From NCBI GenBank assembly GCA_001970955.1, contig MPUH01000194.1, positions 1 to 64,000 of the forward strand: a stretch of DNA of 64,000 bases, read 5' to 3'. The DNA comes from Stentor coeruleus (Eukaryota; Ciliophora; Heterotrichea; Heterotrichida; Stentoridae). Below, piece by piece: positions 33,693 to 43,853 of this stretch. Every line of letters starts with the position of its first letter. Position 1 is the first letter of the stretch. The notes under the pieces were generated by a model. It made no database searches and was not told the DNA's origin. It saw only the letters and a list, made by a program, of their open reading frames with translations. A program made the translations under genes and the position numbers.

Positions 33693-34571
33693 ATATATAT
33701 TTTTATTAAAGTAGGTAATTTATTATTGGGAAAGTTTATAAAAAAACATGAAAATGATGAAGATATTCTAAGACTTTGGATTAAAGTTTCTAAATAAATT
33801 ATGTTAATTAAATGTAGAGTTACTTACATATTCTAAGAACTTTTTAGGCTTCAAGCGACAAAAACTTTTTTATTTAGAGTGTTTCTATGAAAATTATTGT
33901 AGAGCGTAAGGTTTTCGGTAATATTTGATATATTTTGCGACTTGGGTCTAGGGATGAATAGCTTTGTTTATGAGATACTCTTTTAGGAAAATTATGGATT
34001 TTATGGTATTCTCAAGGTACAGCCTGAGAGACTTCTCCATTTGCAAAATATTGACACAAGGTGGATGATGATAAAAAAAATAATGGGTCTTTTTTCTGAG
34101 GACATTTATTTGAATTGATATTTAAGCAAAATCTTATAGTAAATAAATTTCAAAAGTTTTAATGTGCCAAATTTAGGATTTTTCGAAGAAAGATATTAAA
34201 AAGTTCATTTTTAGGCTAGCATTAACATTTTTTTGAGAAAATATTTTTTATAGAAATTCATCATGAACTTTTATGTATTTACCAGAATAAAAATAATATT
34301 AGCAGATATGAATGGAAGTTCATCAAAACATATAATTTTTCTAATCAGCCAATATTCCTATCAAACTCATAAACTCCACAAACACCCATTTCCAAACAAC
34401 ACAATAATCAAACAAACATAAAGCTTCAGTAAGCATAAAAAATACTGGACTCTTCAAAGTGTTCAGTTATCAAACTTAAAGCCGTAAGAATAAAAACTGT
34501 GGGAATAGTCTTCACTGACTAAATTTTCTGCATAACTCATAAGAATTCAAAATTTGAATATAAATACGTTA
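33693..34571. other. Non-coding region upstream of the RCC1 gene
   Basis: No convincing gene; AT-rich throughout. Confidence 0.5.
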
Positions 34572-36983
34572 ATGGAAGGGTTTACCGAAATTTTTGTTTG
34601 GGGCTTGGACAACTGCGGACAGCTAGGCCTTGGCGGCCAGAACCGTGGTAAAAAGTATGCAAGTCCAGTCTTTTGTAGCTTCAATATTTTAATCAGAGAA
34701 TTGTCATGTGGTGAAGATCATAGTGCATTCATATCTGATTCAGGTCATGTTTATTGTATGGGGAATAATGCTAATGGTAAACTAGGTATTGGTGATAGGC
34801 ATAAATTATTTTCAAGCTCTCCAAGTCTTGTTGAAAGTTTATCTCAGCATGTTGCAATTAAAGTCTCATGTGGATGGACTCATACAGCGGTTATAACAGA
34901 AGAAGGATTACTTTTTACATGGGGAAATGGTGAATATGGGCAACTTGGTAATGGACTTTATGAAGATACTTGGACACCAAAGTTTGTTATGAAAAATACT
35001 CAGGAAGTCAGTTGTGGGGCAAGACATATGGGAGTAGTAAGTTATAATACCCTTTATATGTGTGGATCAGGAGAAATGGGTCAACTTGGTACAGGAAGAA
35101 GACAAAACGAAGCTTTTTTAGTACCTGTTTCAAATGCTAATGTTGTTCAGGCTAGCTGTGGAGTGTTTCATACAGGTTTTTTGAGTACAAGCAACGAAAT
35201 TTTCACTATGGGAGGGAACTCTTTTGGCCAACTCGGCATTGGGAACAAAAAAAGCTCGGTTTCAGCTCAGAAAGTTCCTTTGAAAGACTGTATAAAAATT
35301 ATATGTGGGAACTGTAGTTTAGCAATCTGCTCTGATGGACTTTATTTCTGGGGAACATCAATAATAGGTGAGTATTTAGTCCCAAAAAAAATCAAAGTCT
35401 CTAGTTTTCCTATAATCGATGCAGTGATAGGAGGAAGTTTTTTTGTATCAATTGACTCAAAATTTAATGTTTTTTCTTGGGGAAATAATAGTAATGGAGA
35501 ACTTGGATTAGGAGATTTTGAATGCCGTGATATCGCTACAATGCTTACTGGATTTAAAGGTAAAAAAGTCACAAAACTCTCAGCTGGGGGGAATTTTGTC
35601 ATATGCTTAGGTATAAACAATCGAGGGGGAAAAGAATATAAATCTCCTTTAAAAGCTGTTGAAGGTTTTAGAATACCTATTTTATCAAATAGAGAGAATT
35701 TAGAAAAATATTCACATTCTCCAGGACAGGTTGATGATCTAGCATGGGATTCTATAAACAATAAGACCCGTAAAGAATCAAGAGAAAATTTTTCTAAGAA
35801 ACAGTTTGATAAAATTGAGCATGAAAGAGACTCATATAAAAATTTAGCTAAAGATGCAGAGTTACAGGCGAGTTTATTAAAAAATGAGAGTAAAGCTTTT
35901 AAAGAAGAAAATTTTATATTGAAAAGTGAGAATAAAATTCTAAAAGAAGAAACTTCTTCGCTGAAAAACGAAAATAAAACTTTGAAAGATGAGATTTTTT
36001 TGATAAAAAATGAAATGGAAGAGCTGAAACGTAAGATTCCGACTGATCAGATGGTTGAGAAAATTAAAGAAACATATGGAGCTGAGATTAAAATCTTGAA
36101 GACCCATCTAGAAGCCCATAGTTCATTACAAAATGATTTAGAAAAGGATTTAAAAAGAGCTTTAGACCAGAAAGCTTTATTAGAGGAATCATTAAAGAAG
36201 GTTCATAAAGAAACTTCTGCTCAGGTAATGAAGGAAATCCCAGAGTTACACAAGAAAATCCAAGCTTTGGAAGAAGAGCGGAAAAGACTTATAGAAAAAT
36301 CAGAAACATATGAAGAAAAATTAAGGAACCTACAGATTTTAGTCCAAAAAACTAATGAAGAGAATTCGATTATGGACAAAAGGACACAAGAACTAGTAGC
36401 TGAAATTAAACGACTTAACGACTTCATCCAAGAACTCCAGTTTTCCAATGAAAATCTTAATCAAATAGTCCAAAATCACGAGTCTTCTTATATTGCAATG
36501 AACCATGAAAACTCAGAACTTCAAGAAAAAGTACTTCAGATGCATTCCCATAACAAAGAAATCATGACAAATTTTGAAAAAGAAGTTTCTATAAAAGCAA
36601 AGGAATTTAAAGATAAAACTTTAGGGATACTTAGTGGACAAAGAGCTAATACAACTAGAAATAATACTCCTGATGATAGAGAAGGTCAATATTCAAGTCG
36701 AAAAGATCTTTCGATTAACCAACAGGAAAAGATAAAAAATGCTGTAGCTAAAATGCTTGATTCAAAAACCCCTGAAAGTCCTTTGAAAAATCTAAGAGTT
36801 ACCTCGCCTACAAGAAAATCCCCAGACAAATCAAATACATACCGGCCGTTGAATCAAGAGTTTGCAGGGAAAACTCCAAGTAAGTATGATATTAAAGGAA
36901 AAATCCAGAGTCTTATTCAGAATCGTTCTAGGATAGAAAAAAAAATAAAACTCTTGGAAAGTGGAGATGAAAATGGTTTGTAA
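34572..36983 (+). CDS. RCC1-repeat beta-propeller with long coiled coil (803 aa)
   Basis: The start is the ATG at 34572 (MEGFTEIFVWGLDNCGQLG). Seven RCC1 repeats follow over about 350 residues: FVWGLDNCGQLGLG, YCMGNNANGKLGIG, FTWGNGEYGQLGNG, YMCGSGEMGQLGTG, FTMGGNSFGQLGIG, a weak one at YFWGTSIIGEY, and FSWGNNSNGELGLG. From about residue 410 to 690 there is a long Glu/Lys/Leu coiled coil, then a Ser/Thr/Pro-rich tail. RCC1 propellers serve as GTPase exchange factors or binding platforms; the coiled coil suggests a cytoskeletal or basal-body scaffold (inference). It ends at TAA only 10 bp before the ATG of the patatin gene. Confidence 0.9.
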   Translation: MEGFTEIFVWGLDNCGQLGLGGQNRGKKYASPVFCSFNILIRELSCGEDHSAFISDSGHVYCMGNNANGKLGIGDRHKLFSSSPSLVESLSQHVAIKVSCGWTHTAVITEEGLLFTWGNGEYGQLGNGLYEDTWTPKFVMKNTQEVSCGARHMGVVSYNTLYMCGSGEMGQLGTGRRQNEAFLVPVSNANVVQASCGVFHTGFLSTSNEIFTMGGNSFGQLGIGNKKSSVSAQKVPLKDCIKIICGNCSLAICSDGLYFWGTSIIGEYLVPKKIKVSSFPIIDAVIGGSFFVSIDSKFNVFSWGNNSNGELGLGDFECRDIATMLTGFKGKKVTKLSAGGNFVICLGINNRGGKEYKSPLKAVEGFRIPILSNRENLEKYSHSPGQVDDLAWDSINNKTRKESRENFSKKQFDKIEHERDSYKNLAKDAELQASLLKNESKAFKEENFILKSENKILKEETSSLKNENKTLKDEIFLIKNEMEELKRKIPTDQMVEKIKETYGAEIKILKTHLEAHSSLQNDLEKDLKRALDQKALLEESLKKVHKETSAQVMKEIPELHKKIQALEEERKRLIEKSETYEEKLRNLQILVQKTNEENSIMDKRTQELVAEIKRLNDFIQELQFSNENLNQIVQNHESSYIAMNHENSELQEKVLQMHSHNKEIMTNFEKEVSIKAKEFKDKTLGILSGQRANTTRNNTPDDREGQYSSRKDLSINQQEKIKNAVAKMLDSKTPESPLKNLRVTSPTRKSPDKSNTYRPLNQEFAGKTPSKYDIKGKIQSLIQNRSRIEKKIKLLESGDENGL

Positions 36984-36993
36984 TATAGTAAAT

Positions 36994-37971
36994 ATGTTGT
37001 TGTTGCCCATATTAGTGTTTTTGGTGCAAGAATCCTTTTCACAGGTTTGCAGAACTTTGTCATTAGAAGGAGGTGGCAGTCTTGGAGCCTATGAAGCAGG
37101 GGCAATTTGGGGCCTTGTTAATGTTTCCAAGCCTGAAGATGTTACTTGGAATGTTGTTAGTGGGATATCTGCTGGATCTCTCAATTCTTTAGGTGTTTTA
37201 CAATATCCTATGGGCCAAGAAGTCGCAATGGCTAACAATTTAGTAAACCTTTGGCTTAGCCTCAATGGCTCCTCAAGTGTTTTTAATCAATGGCCAGGAG
37301 GGTATATACAAGGTCTTCTATTTGAAAGTGGACTTTTAAATACTGATCCTCTTGTAAAAACGCTAACAAACGATTTTAAGTATGGGATTCAAAGAAATGT
37401 TACTGTAGGGTCAACAAATCTTGATACTGGAATGTTTGGTAATTTCAATGAATCTGTAGGTGGAGCAATTCTTGATGCAGTTGTATGTTCAGCTTCACCA
37501 CCTTTATTTTTCCCTCCAAGGATATTTGAAGGTTATACCTGGGCTGATGGTGGTTGTATTATTGATCAAGATGTGTTCTCTGGAATCAATAGATGCTTAC
37601 AAGTTACTAATGAAGCAAATATTATTGTTGATATGATATTTGATTATGGAGGACATCCTATGGCTAATGTAACAAGCCTAAAAACTTTAGATGTTGCTAG
37701 AAGAATATATCAAATCATGGGATATGATAGATCAACTTGGTTCACTTTCAATGCTGCAAAAGCTTTCCCATTAGCTAATTTCCGCTATTCAATTTACCCT
37801 TCAGTTGCTATGGGTGGAGGTGAAGTACCTTTGAATTTCACTAAGGCTAATATTCAAAATGAGATTAATCAAGGAATCAAAGACACGGCTAATCTACTTG
37901 AAAAGGAACTTAATACTAGAAGTGATATTCAAAAAAGATATCAGGAAAATCTTAGAATATTTTATGCTTAG
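36994..37971 (+). CDS. Secreted patatin-like phospholipase, copy 1 (325 aa)
   Basis: The start at 36994 gives a hydrophobic leader (MLLLPILVFLVQESFS) that matches the position of the leader in the paralogue at 47401-48381; earlier ATGs overlap the RCC1 gene. Patatin features are all present: the oxyanion loop LSLEGGGSLGAYEAG (about 22-36), the nucleophile motif GISAG with Ser59, and the catalytic Asp185 in WADGG. Enzymes of this family cleave acyl chains from phospholipids or other lipids with a Ser-Asp dyad. The signal peptide suggests action in the secretory route, food vacuole or outside the cell. It ends at TAG. Confidence 0.92.
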   Translation: MLLLPILVFLVQESFSQVCRTLSLEGGGSLGAYEAGAIWGLVNVSKPEDVTWNVVSGISAGSLNSLGVLQYPMGQEVAMANNLVNLWLSLNGSSSVFNQWPGGYIQGLLFESGLLNTDPLVKTLTNDFKYGIQRNVTVGSTNLDTGMFGNFNESVGGAILDAVVCSASPPLFFPPRIFEGYTWADGGCIIDQDVFSGINRCLQVTNEANIIVDMIFDYGGHPMANVTSLKTLDVARRIYQIMGYDRSTWFTFNAAKAFPLANFRYSIYPSVAMGGGEVPLNFTKANIQNEINQGIKDTANLLEKELNTRSDIQKRYQENLRIFYA

Positions 37972-38290
37972 ATTATTAGGATAATTTTAGTAAGCAAAGA
38001 TAGTTTGTGTTGCAAATCATCAATATTTTATTTATTATGGCATCACCATGAAAAAATGTATTTTTGTTTAAAGCTTTTAGTATGCATAAATAGTTATTTA
38101 GTATGTTATTGTTTATTCGAATATTTGTAATCTTTTATATAATGAAAAGTAGAACGGTAGTATTTATATGCATTTTTTCTTAGTAGTAATAATATAAAGC
38201 AAGAAATTAGTTTTTAATTATTACCAAGGAAAAAAAGCAGAAATTTTAAATTGATGAAATCCTATTAAATATTCTATTTACTCTTGGAAT

Positions 38291-38850
38291 CTAAGGATTT
38301 CTTCTATAAGTATTCCTCCTGATAAGTTCGATCAAATAACCATGAACCTTTCCTTCTGATTTGACATAAGGCAACATAAACAACGATATTGGGACTAATT
38401 TAAAATTATTACAAAGACTAAAGTATTGAGTCAAACACACAGACAAAAGCTTGATGTTGCCAAAAAAGTGGTGAGAACTGAAAAAATGCACTAAAAAACG
38501 TAATGATGCAGATCTGGGCAACAATATGAAAATCAAAATAAATATATAGTTGTTACAGAGTCCACTAAAACTTGTCACAGAAAATAAGATGAAAAGTAGC
38601 CATACAATTTTGTAGATAATCTGTCTAATAATGGTCTTGAATATATCAGTATTGAGAAGTGAATCATCATGTTTAAATTTTGCATTCCAATAAGGAATTA
38701 TTAGGAAGTTCAGTAACAAGGTAAAAATAGTAAATTTATCAATAATAAAGTTAAATCAAAGCATCTGAATAGAAGTGATAGGAGTGGCGCCAAGGAAAGT
38801 AGCACCACAAAATTTATAGCCAAGGCAACAATATTTACACTAAAAGATTT
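38291..38850 (-). pseudogene. Possible decayed membrane-protein gene
   Basis: On the minus strand 38719-38291 is open for 142 residues with hydrophobic segments (WLLFILFSVTSFSG, NYIFILIFILLP). The same frame continues upstream as protein-like sequence (FCGATFLGATPITSIQML) but past a TGA, and further up past TAA and TAG. No start of normal type and no family are evident. It could be a broken membrane protein or a chance frame. The rest of 37972-39344 shows nothing else. Confidence 0.35.
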
Positions 38851-39344
38851 ATAATTTATAAATATGCCAAATGACTTTTGATTCTAGTACAACAAATGAT
38901 TTCCGTATTATATCAAAAAGATTACTTTTTTGTAGTAAAATGAGTCTTAATTTAATTTTTATAATGATAGAGTGCTGAAAAATATTACTATCTAGACAAG
39001 AAAAGTAAAGGTCATAAGGAAGAAAACCTTTATGCATCATATAATATTTATATATTTTTTAGGGAGAATTTTTATTTCAAGGTGATGATTTTGCAAAATA
39101 AAATGGTCTTATTACATGCGAATCAAATGAGCTTACAAATTTTAAAATTTGCCTTTAAAAGGTTTCACAATAAAATTCTTAGCTAAACATATAAAGTTTT
39201 CTGTCTAGAATTGACTATATTAGAATCCCTAAGGTATTTAGTCCTAATATTAAACTTAAAAAATAGGAATAAGTTAAATTGTATAAAGATGAATTTCTTA
39301 ACAAGGGCTGGACAATAGTCAAGCGATATTCCTAACTAATTATC

Positions 39345-40289
39345 TTAACCCATTCTTCTCAGCATTGGGTATTCAGACCTAAGATTTTTAGTATTCGATG
39401 TAATTGAAGTGCTGGGCGCTGAACGATTTCTAGTTGTCACTTTCCAAGAAACCTGCTCAGAAGGTGATTTTTTCTTAACAACTGGTAAAGGGTTTGGAAT
39501 ATACTCTGGATAAGCTCCAATACTCCCATTGCTAACATTTGTAGCTTTAAAAGGCAGATCATGTTTAACATGATTAGCAGAAATTGACCTTTTAGGTTTA
39601 AGAGTTATATTAGGATCTCCTCCATATATTGTAATATCAGCATTAAAAGTTTTATTCCCATGGTCCATTTTCTTGAAAGGTCCATCATGAGTAACTCCTT
39701 TATATTTCTTTTTATCTTTTTGCCGATCATAAGAATCTGGCTTGTGTTCTGGATATCCTCCAAGTAGTACGCCTGGAGTGTTATTTCCTTTCTTAGGTGG
39801 CGAAGTATAAAAGTTTTTAGGTTCAAGTCTAACTGTGCCATCAGGAAGTTTTCTTTTAATGGTTTTAAAAACATCTGTTGCCATATGAGGAAAAATAGAC
39901 ATTGACTCAGCCACGTTGCCACTAGGTTTCCAAGCTTGATCTTCATGTTTTTTTCTCATTACGTCCGCTCTTTCTTTATCACTTTTAAACGGAAGTTTCT
40001 GTCCAGAATATTTATCAGGCATATACTCAGGGAACGAAAAATACGAATCAGGAATTTTGCCTTTTTTTACATGGCTCGCCAAAAAGTCGTGTGGCCCTGT
40101 TTTAACTGTTCCATCACTATTTTTTCTTGGTTGAGTGCTTTGATAATAAGGCCGACTAGATACAGCTAAAGTCCCAGGGAAAGAAAACATCCCATATTTC
40201 TGGTTTTTCGCATCGAATTTCGAGTCATCAAAAAATTTTTTCCGTGATTTATCAAGTTCAATCTGTTTTTCTATAACCAAAGAGGACAT
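39345..40289 (-). CDS. CFAP96: CFAP96 (UPF0602/C4orf47-type) cilium-associated protein (314 aa)
   Basis: The product matches the CFAP96 layout: an N-terminal helix (MSSLVIEKQIELDKSRKKFF) and a repeated Gly/Pro-rich pattern. The central block EPKNFYTSPPKKGNNTPGVL is followed by GYPEHKPDSYDRQ and a basic, low-complexity end. Similar proteins decorate the axoneme or ciliary base microtubules. Length is close to the human protein. Several short repeats of the form SFPEYMPDKY, GYPEHKPDSY and AYPEYIPNPL suggest internal duplication. It ends at TAA, 127 bp from the tRNA-Lys gene on the same strand. Confidence 0.75.
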   Translation of the reverse strand: MSSLVIEKQIELDKSRKKFFDDSKFDAKNQKYGMFSFPGTLAVSSRPYYQSTQPRKNSDGTVKTGPHDFLASHVKKGKIPDSYFSFPEYMPDKYSGQKLPFKSDKERADVMRKKHEDQAWKPSGNVAESMSIFPHMATDVFKTIKRKLPDGTVRLEPKNFYTSPPKKGNNTPGVLLGGYPEHKPDSYDRQKDKKKYKGVTHDGPFKKMDHGNKTFNADITIYGGDPNITLKPKRSISANHVKHDLPFKATNVSNGSIGAYPEYIPNPLPVVKKKSPSEQVSWKVTTRNRSAPSTSITSNTKNLRSEYPMLRRMG

Positions 40290-40407
40290 TTATATTGAAA
40301 TTATGTTAGATTTTCCTAAGATTCAAAATATTCTTAAGGTAAAGTGAAAGATAATAATAAAATTACAAGAAAATTGCTAAGGGAAAATATTTTGAGAATA
40401 AAAATCG

Positions 40408-40415
40408 AAAAAAAA
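40408..40415 (-). terminator. Pol III terminator of tRNA-Lys
   Basis: Eight T residues on the minus strand directly follow the tRNA 3' end. Confidence 0.8.
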
Positions 40416-40488
40416 CGCCCACCGTGGGGCTCGAACCCACGACCACAAGGTTAAAAGCCTTGCGCTCTACCATCTGAGCTAGACGGGC
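40416..40488 (-). tRNA. tRNA-Lys(UUU): tRNA-Lys (anticodon TTT)
   Basis: A 73-nt cloverleaf on the minus strand. The acceptor stem is GCCCGTC with GGTGGGC, the D arm GCTC-AGATGGTA-GAGC, and the anticodon arm CAAGG-CTTTTAA-CCTTG with TTT at 40453-40455. The T arm reads GTGGGTTCGAGCCCCAC. The discriminator is G and no CCA is encoded. It has no intron and reads AAA, the main Lys codon here. Confidence 0.97.
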
Positions 40489-40587
40489 TTCTGATGTTTT
40501 CTTTATATGTATGTATAAATACAATTATTATGTTTTAAGTAGCCCTTGAAGGATAACAAAATATGCTTAAGAAATAGATTTTCCATA

Positions 40588-41415
40588 ATGAACATGACTG
40601 AAATTGGGATTTATGCCCTTCTTGTAGGGTTTCCTAGAGCAGCAACAGACTTAAACTTATCTGAAGTTGAATTGAAGCAATCTATTATCAATCTTGCTTT
40701 AGAAAAGCCTAAATTCTTATCAAAAGTTCGTCAGGTAATACTAGAAAAGGGCATGAAGGAAAACACAAAAACTGCCTCTAAGTATTTTGGTATATCTGAG
40801 TACTTAATTATTGATATGCTTAGAAAATACTTGTCTAACGAAGCGAATTCTAAGGAAAATACTATTTACCCATACGATACTTTTGACAGATTCACTCAAA
40901 CATGTGAACTCCCACAAAAACATTGGATGCATGTTGCTTCTCAAACTGACCTTCCATACAAAGTTCCTAAAAAAACATATAACACTTTAGAAAAAATAGA
41001 AGAACTTAGGAAATCTGATAAAGGTACTGATAGCAATGTTTCTTCAAGTAGCATGGAAAAGTGGAAAGATAAAATTAAAAAATCACTTTTCCAAGAAATG
41101 CATATACAACAAATTTACATAGAAGGTAAAAAGGATAAGTTCATAATGGATATAGACACAATTCTGGTTGAATTTTATAAAACAGAAAAACCNTGGTATT
41201 GTGTGTTTTTATAAATACAAATTTACATAGAAGGTAAAAAGGATAAGTTCATAATGGATATAGACACAATTCTGGTTGAATTTTATAAAACAGAAAAACC
41301 AACTGATGAGAAACTTAAGAAGAAGTGCATAGAAATTGTTCAGTTTTCTGATGCTAGTATCAAGGTTTCAGACAACTGGGTTAGCAAATTTAAATCTTAT
41401 TATCAATTAGGATAA
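40588..41415 (+). CDS. Helix-turn-helix protein with CENP-B-like end (239 aa)
   Basis: The start is the ATG at 40588 (MNMTEIGIYALLVGFPRAAT). The frame is broken only by the assembly join at 41193; skipping from 41192 to 41301 gives a continuous 239-aa protein. An HTH-like segment (KTASKYFGISEYLIIDMLRK) lies near residues 65-85. The end (KCIEIVQFSDASIKVSDNWV, SKFKSYYQLG) resembles the second HTH of CENP-B/Tigger-type DNA-binding domains. There is no catalytic transposase part. It may be a sequence-specific DNA-binding protein. It lies 100 bp from the tRNA-Lys gene, divergent. Confidence 0.6.
41109..41300. other. Assembly join: N at 41193 between 84-bp duplicates
   Basis: Bases 41109-41192 equal 41217-41300. 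The right contig also begins with 23 unmatched bases (41194-41216) that break the frame and look spurious. Confidence 0.9.
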
Positions 41416-42176
41416 CAAATAGTTTTTCATCTAATAAAAAGTTTGTGTTAGAAAATAAACAAGAATCCGCTATAATTTTATTGAATCGGATTCAACTGTT
41501 TATATTATCATTTTATTGTAAATTCCTTTATAAATATATTTAATGTCCTTATAACAATTATAAGTACTTATTATTTAGTTTTCAAACCTTATATTTAATT
41601 TCAGATATCATTATATATATAAAATACTTTAAGATTTTTATTTATGATTTAAGATATTGTATAAAAGCTAATAAAAGTGCTGATGATAAAAATAATAGAT
41701 TAATTATATAGTTTATTTTTTTTTAACTGGCTGAAATTAGATTGGAAAAGTTAATCTTTAATATGCTGCTTAATATTTTTTTTTGAATTTTAGTACATTA
41801 ATATTATGCAAAAAAAATTACTGATGAGAGATAGGAAGGGTAAGAAAATAATATATGAAATGTATGACATTTAAGCTTATAATGATACATAAAAAGAATT
41901 ATTAAATATAATATATTTTTGAAAATATTTAATTATGATAATCAGGTTTTCGTATTAATGAATATTTTTAGAGATTTATGGCTTGTAAAATTAATTAGCG
42001 TTGATTAATATAATATTAATAATTATGAAAAACTTTAATTTTGTTTGATCTCTAAACAAATATTCAATAGCTTTATTTATTTTCCATACTTTATTATATA
42101 CTAACTATAATCATTTATCTAAATTGATTTATTTCACTCTCTTTTTAGTAATCCAGTTGCAATATATAATAAAATC
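41416..42176. other. Very AT-rich spacer
   Basis: No coding or RNA signal. Confidence 0.6.
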
Positions 42177-42554
42177 ATGAAATGCTTTAAGAGGCAAAAC
42201 TCTGAAGATTCTGAAAAGCTTAACTACTTTATTTCCTTTTCACCACTAAAAGAAAGTGTTGTTCCTGAAAGTGTTGTTCCTGAAAGTCCTCTTTTGAGTC
42301 CTCAATTCTTTAATACAAATTCTTTAAGCCCAAATTATCAATCAAAACTAAAACTCAAGTCAATCAAGTCAATGACTGAAATGCTTGAATCAGAAAGGCA
42401 CCGAAGAGAAGAAAGTGGACCAGATTTAGGTTCAGAAATTAGATCAAGAAGCTTAGAACCTCCAAAAAATGAAAAGTATAAAAAACATAAGGATCAGCTA
42501 AAAATTTCGAAATTATCCAAGCACAATCGATCAAGATATTGCATAATTTATTAA
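42177..42554 (+). CDS. Small Ser/Pro-rich protein, possibly lipid-anchored (125 aa)
   Basis: A hydrophilic protein with a short repeat (ESVVPESVVPESP from a 15-bp DNA repeat), several Ser-Pro sites (FSPLK, LLSPQ, SLSPN) that could be phosphorylated, and a charged helix (MLESERHRREES). It ends in CIIY, which has the C-aliphatic-aliphatic-X shape of a prenylation box, though Tyr at the last position is not favoured. No family is recognised. It ends at TAA. Confidence 0.5.
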   Translation: MKCFKRQNSEDSEKLNYFISFSPLKESVVPESVVPESPLLSPQFFNTNSLSPNYQSKLKLKSIKSMTEMLESERHRREESGPDLGSEIRSRSLEPPKNEKYKKHKDQLKISKLSKHNRSRYCIIY

Positions 42555-42867
42555 AATAGAATCTAGTTACTAATTAGTATATAAATTCTTGATAAATAAG
42601 AAATGTTTGAGAAGTAAATCCAAAGTTTAAAAGCTTGAATTTGTTTAAAAAAAATAAAATTTGATATTAAAGCTGTATTAGGATAAAATAAGTTGATGAT
42701 TTATCAATAAATATTATATTTAGAAACTCTATATATATTTTATTTCAATGACTAAAAATACTTATAACATTTTAATCCATACTTTTGAAATATATAAAGT
42801 ATATAATATCATTGATATTTCCTAACCCATTTAAGATTATAATATAAATCACCTATAGTATACTTAA
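42555..42867. other. AT-rich spacer between convergent genes
   Basis: Nothing seen. Confidence 0.55.
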
Positions 42868-43728
42868 CTAATCTGTTACTTTATTAGCTTTATAAGTTTG
42901 CAAAAGAGAAATTAAATTGAAGAATTTATCTCTGACAGCATCAGACATCATTGCAATATCTACACTATTCACAACATTCAAATCGATATAAGAAATAACA
43001 AACCCAATATGCTCTGAATTAGGCTCTTTATTTTCATCCTATATAATATTCACCAAAATAAGATCAATAATACATTGGATTAATTTGCTAAAAAATCTAC
43101 CTCGAAGTGGTCCCATACTAATAACTTGCATCAAATTGGTAATCCCATCATCATCAATAAATTTCCTTTGCCTCTCAGTACAATTTTTATATATCCTTGC
43201 ACAAGTTATAACACAAACTTGCCTGAATTCGAATTTTTCATCTAAAAACATTGGAAGAACCAAATTAAAAAACTTAAGTTCAACAAGGTTTTTTCTAATA
43301 CTCCTTTCTTCAGATATCGTTAAATAACTAAAAAGAATCATAACTTGTTCAACTTTATCTTGTTTACCTTCTTGGATAACCTTTACTAAATCAGGTAGGA
43401 TTTCTGCTAGAAAAGGGATTGTTTCTTGTGGATATCTTTTACATGCTCTTGATAAATATTGTAAGGCAACAGAACCTATAGTCCTTGGTCGAAAAGTCCA
43501 TGAAGGAACAGGTTTAATATCAAAAACACTTTGCTGGTTTGATATAAGGGTGCAAATGACTTCCCAATTGCGCTTTTCTCTGCACATTTTAAGATAATCA
43601 ACTAAAGTTGTATCTGTTATTGAACGAAATTCATAGCTGCTGTCTTCAGTTTGATAGTCAAAACTTGGTTTTCTCAAGCTTTTTGTCTCTGCAATGAAAA
43701 GCTCAGACCTATTTTGGCAGCAACCCAT
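42868..43728 (-). CDS. Armadillo-like protein with acylation motif (281 aa)
   Basis: The start MGCCQNRSELF at 43728 places Gly at position 2 and Cys at 3 and 4, a classic signal for N-myristoylation plus palmitoylation, so membrane attachment is likely (inference). The rest is helical-repeat sequence, for example SVALQYLSRACKRYPQETIP, VIQEGKQDKVEQVMILFSYL and VCVITCARIY, similar to armadillo/HEAT repeats. Removing a 15-nt intron at 43039-43053 extends the frame by 56 residues to a TAG at 42868. Divergent from the acyl-CoA oxidase gene with 125 bp between starts. Confidence 0.72.
43039..43053 (-). other. 15-nt intron with GTGA 5' end
   Basis: On the minus strand GTGAATATTATATAG carries the apparent stop. 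Removing it joins LILVLI-type sequence to DENKEPNSEHIGFVISY in frame. Confidence 0.85.
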
Positions 43729-43853
43729 AGTTTTTATAAACCTTAATATATACAAGTCAATCTTTAACAGAATAATATTAAGTTATTGATATGCAACGCT
43801 TAATGCATGTATAGTATAATACATTTTCTATAGGAATATTTGATTATTCTTAA

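Noticed and set aside
38849-39040. 63-codon minus-strand frame
   Set aside because: It lies in the same frame as the possible membrane-protein remnant but is separated by two stops and has no recognisable feature.
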